A DNA stretch of 64,000 nt from Hoplostethus atlanticus. Its lineage: Eukaryota > Chordata > Actinopteri > Trachichthyiformes > Trachichthyidae. Shown in pieces: positions 24,510 to 37,512 of the stretch. Both the position numbers and the translations under genes were made by a program. The notes under the pieces are model-generated. The model made no database searches, was not told where the DNA came from, and saw only the letters and a list, made by a program, of their open reading frames with translations. Location: contig JAXDDX010000054.1 of the NCBI GenBank assembly GCA_034670405.1, positions 930,001 to 994,000 on the forward strand. Direction: 5' to 3'. The first letter of the stretch is position 1. The number at the start of each line of letters is the position of its first letter.

Positions 24510-26699
24510 GGGGCGCAGGGCTGAGTGCCATAACAGCCCAATGAAATATATTCAGATTAGAAAGGTGTCGCATTACTCTCCAGCCGGATGATAAATACGC
24601 GGTTAGTACCGTCATTAATCTTGTCCCCCCCCCGCCACCCCGCCCTCCTCCCCACCTTCCGCCTCCAGACGCGGTGATGTAAGGGGAGGGGGGAGCGAGC
24701 GTACGCTGGATGGAGCTAGCGCCTCAGCTATGCTAGCGGCGTGGCTGGCGCAGGCATGTTCCGGTAGGTCTCGCTAACACAACGGGTCACCGGGGGGGGG
24801 TGGCTTGTAATGTCACTGCGGTTTGGAGAGGCGAGTCATCGGGTTGAACGGAGGTCTTGTTGATTCTTTGGACTACATTTGTGGAGGATTGCCTCTGTAA
24901 GGACAGATAACCCCCCCCTATCCCCCTCATCCCCCCCAAGGTCTTCTCTCCATTTGTTGCACATCGTCTCTTGTGCTATCTGTAAACACTCCCTTCCCCT
25001 TCTCCCATTCCTTTCACCTTCCTCTTTCCCTCCCTTTCTGTTTCTTAAGCTCCCCTATGTTCTTCTCCGACCTCCTTCTCTCTCGTTCTCGGGCCATCCC
25101 TCTGTCCCTCCCTTCTTTCATCCCAAGGGGCTTGCTGACACATTAGGCCTGAATGGCATCTCGTCATAAGTGGCCATTGTCTGGCTAATAAGCAGCATGC
25201 ATGAAACACTGGAGGGCTAAGGGGACTATGATAGACAGACACACACACACACACACACAGAAATAGACACTGAAACACATGGGGGCATTTCCCACCACTA
25301 AGCAGCAACACCACTCCTGCAAACACTGCCGATCCCTCTGGGGAGGCTTCAAGCAGACAGTTCAGACAGAGGCGTGCTTGCCCTCAATACAAACACAGCC
25401 CCGGGGAGCGGTCAAAGGTCAAGAGCTGAGGAAATTACGTGTGATAAATGGGTGCCGGTGTCGGGCGGTGTTGTGTTGTGTATACGCGAGCGGGGGTCCT
25501 TTCTCCCCATCCCCCCCGTCCCCCCTTCACCGGTGCGTTTTGATGGAGTGTAGCCCTGTGTCTTTGAAAGTACGGCCCACGTCTCTGGGATTAGTCAGAG
25601 TTAGCGCAGGGATCCTCCCACGCATCCCGATTCAAGGTGGCCTCTCGGGAAAAACGAGGGGGAGCACTTTAGTGGATTCGGTCCAAAAAGGAGGAGTACA
25701 ACTTTTACCACTCAATATGAACTGAGTCACTGCCAGACAGCATAGAAGTACTAAGGCTTTTTTATCATCTGCTAAAGGGATGATATGTGGAAATGACTGC
25801 AGGGCTGTTTTAGTAATAATATAATGGACAGCAAAGCAATAAAATAGAAACATCCAAAAAAGCAAAAAAAAAAACACATTGACATAGGCTACTGCAGTAA
25901 TCTGTTTCATAAAACCGTGACAGAACAACACTGAACGCGATGGCACGCTGCAAACTGTGTCCCCGCAAACTGAAGTGGTTACACATCGTAACATTTTTTT
26001 AAAAAGTTTACGAGATATTTTGCTGATTCAGACGTCTTGCAGGAGGAAAGGATTGAAAATACACGACTGGTCTCTCATTCCAAGAACAATTTGTGTGTGG
26101 GGCGGGAGGGGGGGTAGGATTGTTCTCAATGTCGTGACAAATTTCAGCCCATAGTAATTTCAGCCAGCGCAATTATGTAATTAAAGAGACTCAATCCTCC
26201 TTGGTGATTGGCTTAAATGTTTGTCCTATTAGATTGTGGCCACATTTTTTTTCCTGCATTTTCTGTCTGCATTCAACAATCACCGCAACGAGACAGCGGC
26301 GGGATGAGCTCCTTTCTTGCCAAGACCTTGGAGCTTAACAATGAGTACATACAAGGGGGACTATTGTGTGAGGAGGACCAATATAAAAACCCTCATGTTT
26401 CATTGCAAGATGGCTGATTAGCTCTTGGGGGGACTGTAAACAACCCGGTGCCTTTCGTTTAGGGTTGGGTTTTTTTATTCATGAGGCGCTTGTTAAAATT
26501 AGTTGATGAAAACCTGTGGACCTCATCGCGCACACACACACACACACACACATGTATCACGGGCGTTGAAAATGATAACAATCGCGCACAATTTCCACAC
26601 AGAAATTCTCGCATAGTTTCTCCACGAGTTACCGCATTTTTATTGAATTTCTCAGTCGCCCCCCAATCACTCTGCGCCCCATAAAATGCTGGCGAGCGG

Positions 26700-26960
26700 A
26701 TTGGGAGCCACTATAATGACGGCTCAATGCAGAAATAAACTTGTTTTACTGCTGCAAACAAAGTGATGTGACCTGGAAAGGTTGTATTTTTCGCTGGGAT
26801 AATGACTGTATTTTAGAGTCAGGCCTCAATGTGAGCTCTAATTACTTGTCTGGGGCCAGTGGGTAACATTGGTCTCAAGCACTCTCTAATGAAGTCCATA
26901 TTGGTGCCGTGTCTATTAACCACAACATGAACGTCTAGTGAAAATATCTTCCCTATTCCC
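26700..26960. promoter_or_regulatory. Enhancer-like unique block
   Basis: Repeat-free sequence with GATGTGACCTGGAAAGG, GGGATAATGAC, AGCTCTAATTACTTGTC and ACTCTCTAATGAAG. Composition is balanced and there is no ORF. The motif spacing resembles conserved non-coding elements, which is inference only. Confidence 0.25.
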
Positions 26961-28391
26961 TACGTCTGGCCACTCGGGGTCTTTCCTCTCCCAGGAGGAC
27001 TCGGATTGACGCAAGTTTTGATATTTCCATTTAAAATGAATCCCGTTTGCCTTTTCCACGACTCCTGCCATGCAAAAAGCACAATAGTCGACGTTTATAT
27101 ATCGTCAGCATCCGTGGCATCAAATTTTAGCAGCTCCTGTAACCTTTTTTTGACAGGAAATCACCAAAATGAGTGTCCATCATCTCCTACTGCAGCCACA
27201 TTCTCACCCAAGTTCATCAACTCTGACACGAGGCCGTGAAAGAGATAATTTGAAGAAAATGTCCTTTGACTTTCACATTTTATATGCTTTCATTATCCAC
27301 ACTCTGCAGGACCGGCTCCCAGTTAACTTAATAACTGTGACACCCGTTTCTCATAACTATGCAAATACAATACATCTTGAGCGCTTCAAGACGAGGGAAG
27401 AGGACTTGGGTAAAAGTCTTGACGGGGAAAGAGTCAAGTATCGAGTCTTTTTCAGGTATTATGTTGACGCTAGGGGGTTCCCACGGCAACATTTGCCACC
27501 GAGCGGCAGCACGCTTTGCCTGTCACAGTGAATTTAATCATCCAAAATGGGAGCTGCTCCGCGCCGCTCTCGTCAATGCCACTCGTTTTTGGAGTGGTTC
27601 TGTTTCCACTGCGGTAACAACTGAGGCAGATAGAGGGGGAGGCCCAACAGAGACAGAAAACCATCCCTGCCATCTTTAGTGAAAATAATATCATGAAAAA
27701 AAATGGCTCGATGGAGGTCTGGTTGTGTAGCAGGGGAGTATCATTTTTTTTTACCAGGGTCCTTTGTGTCCCTCTAGACCACTGGCTCACTAGTAAAACA
27801 GGCCTCCACAGACTGAAAGGCGGCATGGGTTTGTGAGTTGGTAGGGGAAAATAAAAAGGGAGGCAAGAGAAGGGGGATTGGTAGGGGTATTAAACCGTCG
27901 CACGCCTGCTGGCTTGCGCCTTATCCCCCGCCGTACATTCCAGTGGTGCAAGCGTGTGAAACTTCCAGTCCTCGGCAGGGCAGAAAACATCTGCATCTGC
28001 ACTTCATGAGGTTTTGGCGGTATGTGCGTGACCCATCTTCAACCTCAAAAACCCTCAAAAGTCAGCTGTCTTGTCTCGCCTCTTGTGTGTGCGCTCGCGT
28101 TCTCGCTGATGTACTTAATCTCCGACGGGGGTGTGTGTGTGTGTGTGTGCAGAGCTTGCGGACTAACAGCTGGGAAATCTATGCCCCCCTACTGCCCTTG
28201 CGCTCCTCCCTCGCTCCCTCCCTCCCCACTCTTTCACCCTCTCGCTGCCCTACCAGGTTGGCCTACTGATGGCTAATAAAAGAAGCGGCCCCTTGACTGT
28301 GAACAGCTGGGTTCCTGTGATCTAACTCGCCGAGCGGCTGCTGGGGCTTTTTCTCTGTGAGTGGAATAGTGAAACGCTATAAGAATAGCAC

Positions 28392-28415
28392 AGAGAGAGA
28401 GAGAGAGAGAGAGAG
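28392..28415 (+). repeat. (GA)12 microsatellite
   Basis: Perfect AG run within otherwise unique sequence. The similar phrase AGCACAGAGAGA occurs before it and AGCACAGAGAAAC follows at 28507, perhaps a small decayed duplication. Confidence 0.88.
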
Positions 28416-29350
28416 GAGACACGCTAGCACGCAGTGGTAAGCTAGAGGAAGGCAGCTCAGTGCCTGTCTTGTCCCTGGCTTTTCATGGCCTAACCAGCTA
28501 ATCAATAGCACAGAGAAACACTACTTCAGCTGGCTTACTGAGCTTCTCTGTACAGGGGGAAAATACTGAGCGTGCCCACTGTTATTTTCTTCCCCCACTA
28601 CAGTTTGTGACAGCGGTATATTTTACTGATACACAATAAGTCATCTTAAGTAGCTCCAATGTAGAAACCTCACTTGGACGTTTAGATGTAAGGGAGGGAG
28701 GTCAGAGCAGATGTGTCACTGAATGAATCAAGATAGTGAAAGCCCTATAGTATATGTAGCCTGGACTGCTGTGCTCATGTGACTTATTAATCATTAAAGT
28801 GAATTATTAAACAATCAAACGTCCGAACCAGGAACGGGGCGCCCTGAACAGCGGTTTCGTCAGCTGCTCGCAGAAAAAAACACATCAAGCGCAAAGAGGG
28901 GGCGAGAGAGACCGGGAGGCTTTTTTTAAGAATTGACCTTGCTTTGAAATTCTTCTGGTCCTCTGGGATTGGGCTTTGATGGTCTTTGGGAGTGCAGAAG
29001 CTGTTGGGGTTTTTTAGTACGAGGTCCTTCCCCCTTCGCGTTGTCGGCATTCCAGTCTCCCGGGAGAGAGACGTGAGAGCGGGGGGGGACCCTTACTTTG
29101 AAGGACTCCAGACAGAGATGAGGGGTTGTGATGTCGGAGAGGCTTAAAACGCGGCAGATTTAAATAGCTGGGCGTATGACCTGCCACGCCTGACCTACGC
29201 CACCTTATCGCACTGCTATTCCGTAGATCTCTTCTAATTGTGTGTGTGTGTGCAGTGGGGAAGGTGGTGAGTATGAAAGACGACTCCAGATGCTCCCAGC
29301 TGGCTGTTGCCCAGCGAAGCTAATATACTTCTGCCTGCCTAATTAGAACA

Positions 29351-29374
29351 AACACACACACACACACACACACA
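29351..29374 (+). repeat. (AC)12 microsatellite
   Basis: Perfect CA run; a shorter one follows at 29745-29760. Confidence 0.92.
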
Positions 29375-32300
29375 TCCATAGTCGACCCCTCCTCAGCACT
29401 CATGCCCTGCTGTTTCAATGGTTTTATGGTAGGAGGAACATATGCCCCCCTGTGTTTTATACAGGACACACACACAGGCAGCTAAACAAACAACCGGGGG
29501 CCTAATTACTCCACGAGGGAGGCCAAGGGGTGAGGGGCTGCTGATGAGTGAGAGCAGCATGATGTATAATGATGTGTAATCTAATGTAGTAAATGCAATG
29601 GGATGTTGTAAATACAACTGATGTGTTGATTAGTCTGAGAAGATGATGCCTCGGGAGAATAAGACTAAAGCTAAAAAGAAAAAGGGACCGTTGCTGCAAG
29701 TGGTGCGGGTCTAACTAGCTTACTATCTCAGCTGTGTCCTGCCAACACACACACACACACAAGACCACCCTTGCATTGCTAGCAGTGATTGATAGAATAG
29801 GAGCATGAAGTCATTAGCTGCTAAATTGGTAGAGCCTCAACACTATATGGGGCAGTCTTGCTTACCGTGGTGCAAATTGACCCAGGATGCCAACTTACGG
29901 AGGGTTGTGTTGCCTGTACGTGTTTGCTACTCCCGTTTTCCCTCTCTCCGGGCTCTCTCTCTCCGACAGCTATATTTTTATACCCGAGTCGAACAGCACT
30001 CACTCACACTACACATCATGTCAGGCATCTCCTCGCGAGCCTGTCAACACCGGGCGGCTGTGTGGCAGCTTGTTTTTGTGTCTCGTTGGCACAGACACAC
30101 ACAGCAGAAACACAGAGGGTACCCTCAGACGCAATTCTTTTTTTGAAGCAAAATCATGGATTGCATTATTGTCTTTCGAAACACACGAAAACCTCATTTT
30201 CCGCTACATTTAGGCTCTTCTCCCCCCGAAGAGAGAGAACATCGCATGGAAGCAAGAGATCCAAATAAAGCCGAGGGGACTGTGTCGGCGTTTGAACATC
30301 GGTGTGCAAGTCATGTCTGACCACAACGCAAGGTCTAAAAGGGTAAATGATACCCGCGAAACAGCAGACACACGGAAGCAGCGCCAGATGAAGCCAGAGG
30401 GGGGAGCGAGGGGGGAGTGAGGTTGGGGTAGTGGAGTAAAGCGAGATGAAAAAAAGAGAGCGAGCCCAAGGTCAGTGTTTTGGGGCCCGCTGCAGACGAG
30501 GGAAGAGAGATGGCGTGGACAGATGTCAGAAGTGATAAGTGCCAGGGCTGACAAGCTCCGGCTTGGCTATCAGTTACTACTCTGAGCCTGTTGTCGGGCC
30601 GGTGCCAAGACAATGCCAACGCCTCTCTGTGACGATCAGTGCCTCCGGAGGTTGTGCAAAATGGCTGCCGCCATGCCAACGCATTATTACGAGTCACTGG
30701 CTTGGCGTTTTTTTTTCTGAAAGGAAGTGCCATCTGTGAGTGACAGCGGGGCCTCAGCCATTTATTTTGAAAGCGGTAAACAAAGCTGCCATTTTTTGCA
30801 TTTGGAGGTTCGAGACACTCGCTATTGTAAATTGCACGTTGCTACCGGCAAGGCTGTTTCGCTGGTGGTGGGGGAGATCAAGCGCAGTGTGATATATATC
30901 CTGCCTCCATCTTATTTATCTGCTTGAGTCCAAGCTCTCTTACGAGCATCATTCAAGCAGCAGGACAAAATAAATCCTCATTTTCACATTTGAAAGCAGA
31001 CCGGCCAAAAATCCAATACTCAAGAGAGTGCTTGGTCTTGCTTTAAGCATAATAGCTCATGAGAAGAGAAGGGGGGACACAGTGAAATAAATCAATATCA
31101 GGCAATTTACTATCGTATTCTGTGATCATTGATGATCTGTCAAACCATTTATTTCAAGAGCCTGAACTGCACAGCAAAATCATTTTCCAAAGAACTTTCT
31201 CTACTTCCAAAACAAATAATGAATAACTCGCAAATCGATACAGTGTGGTTTATTGAGCTCACATGCTTGACTTGAGTCTGGCACTTGGCCCAGTTGTTTT
31301 TCATTTGCCAGAAGTCCTTTTCTCTCCCCTCTTTGTTCTGCTCGGTATCAGACTAAATAATTAGAAAAGGCATGCACCTTCAAAATGACGTTCATATATG
31401 ATGTGGTCGACATGAATCAGCTCAAAGTAAAGAATTGTTAATATCTTTTTTAAAAGGGTAGCAAAAAGTTCGTCGGGGCCCTGCCAGATCTATTGAGTCG
31501 CATGTCTCCAGAAAAGAACAACACCACCAATTTCAGCAGACTCATTTGGCTGTGGTTATATAGAAGCTCAGCAGTGTGGATCAAAAACATCCGGCACCCT
31601 TGATAAGCCTCTCTCAATGGGCCTTGAGTTCCTCAATAGAGTCGGCGTTGGCAGTGCCACATCGACCCGGGTCACACCCCGCTGTTCTACTGAGCGGGGC
31701 TGAATCAAAATCATCGCCGGCAGAATGAGAGCTCGCCGGGGCAGGGTCAACCGCTCTGACCCCCCCCAGCCAGGAGGCCCCGGGGCCCCCGTCTTCCCAG
31801 AAAAAAAAAAAAAACAACTGCGAGAGAGGAGAAAGCGCCCGTGTCAGCAGGATACAAACGGAGCCAATGGACGAGTGGGGTTCCGCTAAGAGGGTCCCGA
31901 CTGACAAGGCAAACTAGCATTTGCACACTATTTGACAGGGACGCATTCCCCGGCTCTGTTGAGGAGGTCCACTTTCAGAGAGAACTGGTAGCGAGCCAAC
32001 GCAGTTAGCATGCGGTTAGCACTGCAGAGTTCATGAAAAAAAAAAATAGTCAGATAGAAACGAAGGATATGAGCAACAAAATGAGTCGTCTTAGCAGCAA
32101 TTGCTCATGCTTCAAAGAACAAAAACAAATATATATCCCCCAGTTACTACATAAAAAAAACAAAATCAATGAGGTAAAGTGCTAAGACCAAGCTTCTCTC
32201 GTCCTCTCCCCCTTTCTCTCTCACCGAGGTGAAAGTGTGGCGGCGCTTTCTGTCTGAGCAGCAACGGGGACTGCCCTGCAGACCCGTCCTGGCTGACCCG

Positions 32301-34299
32301 CTCAATTCCACCTTTCTAAGGGTCCTTCTTGGGGTCACAGCCTCGGGGACAAGAACAAGGGATACTGATTGTCAAAAAAAACTCATTAAGAAGTAACTGA
32401 AGGACTCAGACGAAACAATGTGTTGCAGTCAAAACGTGAGCTCATTTTCACCATCCACTCATTGTTTTGCTAGTGAGCTATGGCTCCATGCTATCGTCAG
32501 GACAGTTAAAAGGGACATAAAGTAATGGTTTAACAGTGGTGGTAGTGAAATGGCCGTATTTCTGCTTTACAGTCCCAATAGCGCTAATGTTCTGGCAATC
32601 ATCCCCCCTCCCCGTGTTGGGACACCGGCCCATTCGTTCACGGAATGAGCACTCGATACCAATGGCGTTGAGCATCTGTTATGCCTGATGTTAGCTGGCA
32701 GCTGACCATATCTGTTTCCACTCTCTTCCCCAGAGTGTGTTTATGAGTGTGAGGCAAGTCTCTTCAAGGCTGTCTAGTCCGGTACGTGAAAATGAACACG
32801 CTATGTACACTTTTGTATATGAGCAAATTGTTAGATTATTCCTATCAAAAGATTTCTGAAATGACACGATGGTTTCCGTTTCAGGACAATTAAAAGGCTA
32901 ATACAGGGCAGTTCCTTATAAATTGCAGATGGACATTTGTAGCACCGGAGGGGGGAATCCTGCATGCTGCGCTTGGAACGCCGGGAATTAAACTTTCCCG
33001 GCATACCAGTGATAAAGCGCCTCGTCGTAGGCCCTTTGCACCTCTGCTCTTCAAGCCCTGGGAAGGATGGGGCCCCGGAAGATCGAGATACCACTGAGGG
33101 ACGCTGACTACTACTCCGTTATCGCGGCCGCGCCATTAATAAGATCGCCCGGTGGCTCGTGTCCGAGGGTTCGCCTGGTCCCCGCGTTATCGTGCCGCGG
33201 GACAATCTAAAATGAAAACGGCGCTGGAAATATGGCGGCCCCAGTGACAGGGGGTAAAAATGGGAAGGAATGTGATGGGGCCGTGGTGTCAGCGTGGTTA
33301 ATCGAAAATAATGGCTGGCAATTTATAGTCGCCGGCCTGACCAACGCTGGATGTACTGATGCAGGAGATCGAATTTTAATGTGTACATTCCATCACTTCA
33401 TACAGTCTGCGGATGTTTAGGGCCTCAGCCAAACAGCATATGAATCTATAGGTGGAGGTTATCATACAGTGATAATAAACAAGGAAACACTGTAGAAGCA
33501 GCGCTGCGTCTGCTACGATTGTGCACGATGTGTTTGCGTCTGTGCACATTTGTCAGCGCCGTGTTCAACGTTAAGATGGATTGAAAGTCCAGTGTGATTT
33601 CCACCTGCGGCCATTGTAATCAATAAAAGGAAAAGAGGGAGGGAGGGAGGGGCAAGCTCAGGGGGAGATGCAGATGAATGCCACCTGCTGTGATGTTGAG
33701 ACCACAGGGAACCGTGAAACCCCGTCAATGTTATCCCTCGTTCCACAAGTGTCCATCTACCCTCCCTTCCTTCCCCCTCACTCCCCCGACGGGCAATGGC
33801 AAGCACCTCCAATAGCTTTCTATGCTGCTGGCCGACTACCAACAGCACTCAGTTAACAGGACATCAGAAGTCCCTTTTGCAACAACGTCTAACTGGAAGA
33901 GACTTTGACGGTGGGAGGCGTTTTACAAGACGTTGACAGAAGAATGGATCTTTTTTTATTGTCTTTCTTTTGATTGGCATTTTCATAATGGTCCACGGGG
34001 GGAGGGATGCGACGGGCAACGGTCCACGTCTATGATCTCCTCTCTGCTGTGTCACACAAGAGTCACCGCCACACACGGCGCAGTTTGGCTAATCAGGAAA
34101 GTGGCTTGCGACAGGGGTGTTATTCCAAAAGAGCTTATGATCAGCGAGGTCTACACAGCACATGCAGAAAACTCTCAGATCAACCATGACTCACGCTCCT
34201 CGATGTTAGATATTTCATTAAAACACACTCAGACTTCATTGTTGGTTTCCTCGCGCTCTGAGCACAAACACAAAATAACCTCCTATAGGGCATAAAGGG

Positions 34300-34640
34300 T
34301 AGAAATCAGCCCCTTTTCACCGAGCCGTTTTCTCCATTTCACTCCTGACGTCAGAGCTCTTAATGAAGACAGCGTAGCTCGCTGCTACCTAGTTCTGCAC
34401 AGCCAATCTAAAGATTTTATTTCAATGCTCCCACAGCTTGCCTTATTTCACTACGACTTAATGAGAGTCATTTGGAATAATAGGCTTCCATTGAAGGGAG
34501 GCATCTGCATCCACACAGCCCTTAAATGAGCAAGCTAATTTCCAAAGATAATCACCTCTCTCCCGCTGGGTTTTTTTTTATATGCCGAGATGCTGTAGAT
34601 TTCCCCCCCCCTCGGATTTAATGAAATCAAAAATTACCTC
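34300..34640. promoter_or_regulatory. Enhancer-like unique block with a perfect CRE
   Basis: CTGACGTCAG, a perfect CRE palindrome, has its core at 34346-34353. It is followed by AT-rich, repeat-free sequence with CTTAATGAAG, GACTTAATGAG, GAGCAAGCTAATTTCC and GGATTTAATGAAATC. Many TAAT cores without simple repeats are what conserved vertebrate enhancers look like. Conservation itself cannot be judged from one sequence. Confidence 0.28.
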
Positions 34641-36142
34641 CAATCCTTCAATAAGGTCTATGGAAAGCCGAATGTCACTAACATTTGTCTTTCAATCGTA
34701 AAGGAGAAGGAGGGGGGAAGTGTTACGTTGCTTTATGTCACCATCAAGGGATGTTATTTCACATTGTTGGACACTTATCAAAGTTTTGTATCAGTATACT
34801 AACACTTTAGTTAACCAAGAAATGGCTTGTTTTCATAATCCTAATGCAACTTAAATGATAGCAGCTGGTCACAAGTAAACCAGTTTGCCATTTCCTCTCC
34901 ATTAGGACTGCTAACAATGCTAACAAGCCATTTTTTTGTTTGAACTGAAGTGATCCCATCAAAATAACTGACTGAATTTCAAAAATCATCATATTCCTTC
35001 AAGTTAAAACGAGACTAATCCGCAACGTCGCTGCTGTTTGTCGAACTCGAGGTGCAGAAGGGCTACTGAGGGGTGTGCCATCTGTCCCCGGCTCCATTAG
35101 CTCCCCGCATTATCGTCAAAACTTTCTCAGCGCAGAGTGAAAAACCCTCGGTGGCTTTACTGAATTGCTGGAAATGTGCCTCGATGCGTGTTACAGAGAA
35201 ATCTCGACTGGCTTGATTGAAGCGCTTGATGGGAGACTGTGGAGACATGAAAGGAACTGCAGACGCCTTTCACATGTCTCCAAGAGCAAACAAGTGAGAT
35301 TTCTTTAGGATGCCCGGGTAATGAAGTCCACCGGGACATGCAGAGACGCAATTAAAGGATAAAGTGAGCCCTCTCTTTCACTGTCTCGCCGCTCTCTCTC
35401 TCTCTCTCTCCCCCTCCCACACTGTTGTTCTCTCTCGTCTAGCCTGTGTGTGTGTGTGAGCGTTGTCACTGATGACATAGAAGCTGTGGCGTCACGCCGT
35501 CATTGCAGATGGCAGATATGAAAAAAAAGCAAAACAGGGGGGACAGGAAAGGAGGAAGCGGCGTAGGCCATTTTGACAGGGAGAAACCCTGGCCTGTCAG
35601 AACAAATGGGAAAGGTTACCAGCTGTGACAACGTTGTAATGTCCCATTCAGTGAACTACACTTTTATGTCAACTAGCGTGTCTTTTAAAAAAAAAAAAAA
35701 AAAAATGTCATGCCCTTTTATTTCTGTAAAGGTTGCACTAGAGGCAGCCACAAGCAAGAGGCTCAGTTGTTTATCAAAATTTGCCATATATTTATGTCTT
35801 TTGGCTGGAGAGAAGCTGTCAAGTGTGTTTGCAACATTTACCTTTCCCCTTTGTGGAACGATTTATACAATAGGCAAGCGACGGCAACAGAGGCTAATTC
35901 CCCGGTGCAGTGTTGTGCAGGGCTGGCAGCCCAAGCGGAGGAGCACACCAACAATATAGCTAGCAGCTAACACAGGACATCCTCCCTCCCTCCCTCCTCG
36001 CAGCTTTGTGTTTGGCTTATCACAATGGACGGTTGGGAAGCTTTCCAAATAACGGCAGAGGGTGGGAAGACGGGAGAGGGAGCAGAAGGGAAAGGGGATT
36101 GTATTCTCGTTGGGTTTTCGCGGCCACCGAAATGAACCGTTT
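34641..36142. other. Non-coding stretch left of the hAT element
   Basis: Unique sequence with a TC run at 35391-35410 and poly-A at 35687-35705. No exon recognised. Confidence 0.55.
35687..35705 (+). repeat. Poly-A run, 19 bases
   Basis: Perfect A run following GTGTCTTTT. Other A runs of 12-15 bases are at 10226-10240, 31800-31814 and 61001-61012. Confidence 0.8.
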
Positions 36143-36150
36143 CAATAGAG

Positions 36151-36296
36151 CGGCGGTTCCCGACTCCGGTCCATCGGGAGCCAGAGTGCTGCTGGTTTTC
36201 ATTCTAGCCGACTGATTTAGACCTTTTGATGCCAGGCAAATGTAATTAACTACCTGGTAGGACCAGAGTCCAGAGGAGCAGAGTTCGAAACCACTG
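36151..36296. mobile_element. 146-bp non-autonomous hAT-type transposon with 8-bp target site duplication
   Basis: The element is flanked by a perfect 8-bp direct repeat CAATAGAG (36143-36150 and 36297-36304). Its ends are imperfect inverted repeats: left CGGCGGTTCCCGACTC, right (reverse complement) CAGTGGTTTCGAACTC, 11 of 16 matching. An 8-bp duplication and CAGNGGTTC-like ends are the hallmark of hAT elements. At 146 bp it cannot encode a transposase. Differences between the ends are mostly transitions, which suggests an older copy, although the target duplication is intact. It lies in unique sequence away from the candidate exons. Confidence 0.8.
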
Positions 36297-36974
36297 CAAT
36301 AGAGTGGCACAGAGCCCATTGCTGTAAAACACATGCACACACACACGTACACTCAACGTTGTTTTGTTGCAGGAACGAAAACCAACTGCGGTGAAAGTCA
36401 GTTTGTAATATTAAAAGCTTGAGTGGCGTCTCTCTCTCTCTCTCTCTCTGTCTCTATATCCTCTCCTCGTCGAGACCTGAGGCAAAGCCATCAAACTTTG
36501 AAATGACACTTAAAGTTAGTCAGCCGTTTCACAACAGGCCCGCCATCTCTGGTTCATCTACTGTTACAGCGCTGCGGTTTCAGGGAGCCATTTTTAGCGT
36601 CACGACGTCTTCAAATTAGTCATTTGTGTGTTTCCACTTCCCCACATCTGCTCTGATGTGCCATTTTATTCCCTTAATCCTACTTTACAGCTTCTCTCCC
36701 TCCCTCTCTCTCTCTCTCGGTATACTATCCCACCTTCCTCCTGTTTGTTTTCTTGCTATGTGTCTGCCTATTCTATTTTTTTTCCACTCTGCCCACAACA
36801 TTCCAATTATCTCCGTCTGTACTCCTGCTCTCTCTAACCCTGTCTGTGAGAGAGGGTATGTGTGTGTCTGTGTGTGTGTGTGTGTGTGAGTCTATTACGC
36901 CATCTTTCTTTATGAAGTGGATTGGGGCTTGCCCTCTATGTTGTCCATCAGGTGAGAGATGAACCTTTACTTTC

Positions 36975-36976
<2 letters not shown>

Positions 36977-37018
<42 letters not shown>

Positions 37019-37126
37019 TCTCACCGACCAGCCTTTGAGATCAGGCTTGAATACTGTATTCGCTCTCCTTCCACCAATATCCCTGCTGACAGACACATGC
37101 ACACACACACACACACACACACACAC
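36977..37126. repeat. Pair of CA microsatellites: (AC)18 and (CA)13
   Basis: (AC)18 at 36977-37012 and a second CA run at 37100-37126, 87 bases apart. A (GT)n run at 36861-36889 lies 87 bases to the left of the first, so GT and CA tracts face each other as an inverted pair able to form a long hairpin. More CA runs follow at 37330-37346 and 37365-37375. Confidence 0.9.
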
Positions 37127-37490
37127 CTCTGAAACTCACCATCCTTTTGTCTCTCTCAACGTCTAATTCCCACTCTCTCTCACACACACACGATGTTGTC
37201 ATCCCGGCCTCATATTGACCTGATCTCAGGGTTATTTGCTGCCTTACATCATGCAACCCAAGTAGTGTGTCGTGTTAAAACTTCCACCGATTGGAAAAAA
37301 ATGAGCAGGCCCTACCCACGCATTCCGATTCACACACACACACACACTAAGATCCCTCTGTCAAACACACACACAAGGTATGACGGTGTCCAGTTACAGT
37401 GGCACTGAAACTCTCCTGGAATGTTTCTTTAGGCTGGATCGGTTGGAGAACACGCGCCTGGACAAGGTAGAGGTAGGTGGAGGATTAACC

Positions 37491-37512
37491 GGGGGTGGGG
37501 TGGGGTGGGGGG
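37491..37512 (+). other. Strong G-quadruplex motif
   Basis: Four G-blocks (5, 4, 4 and 6 G) separated by single T bases. One-base loops and four-layer blocks are the most stable type of intramolecular G-quadruplex known. There is no gene start close by that I can see. Confidence 0.85.

Larger units (their letters stand above)
24107..34299. other. Non-coding stretch with scattered microsatellites
   Basis: Contains C-rich 24620-24660, CT-rich 24900-25100, several CA runs, (GA)12 at 28392, and purine-rich 30380-30510. Enhancer-like sequence at 26700-26960. The remainder, for example 30900-31500 and 32400-33500, is plain unique sequence. No gene seen. Confidence 0.55.
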
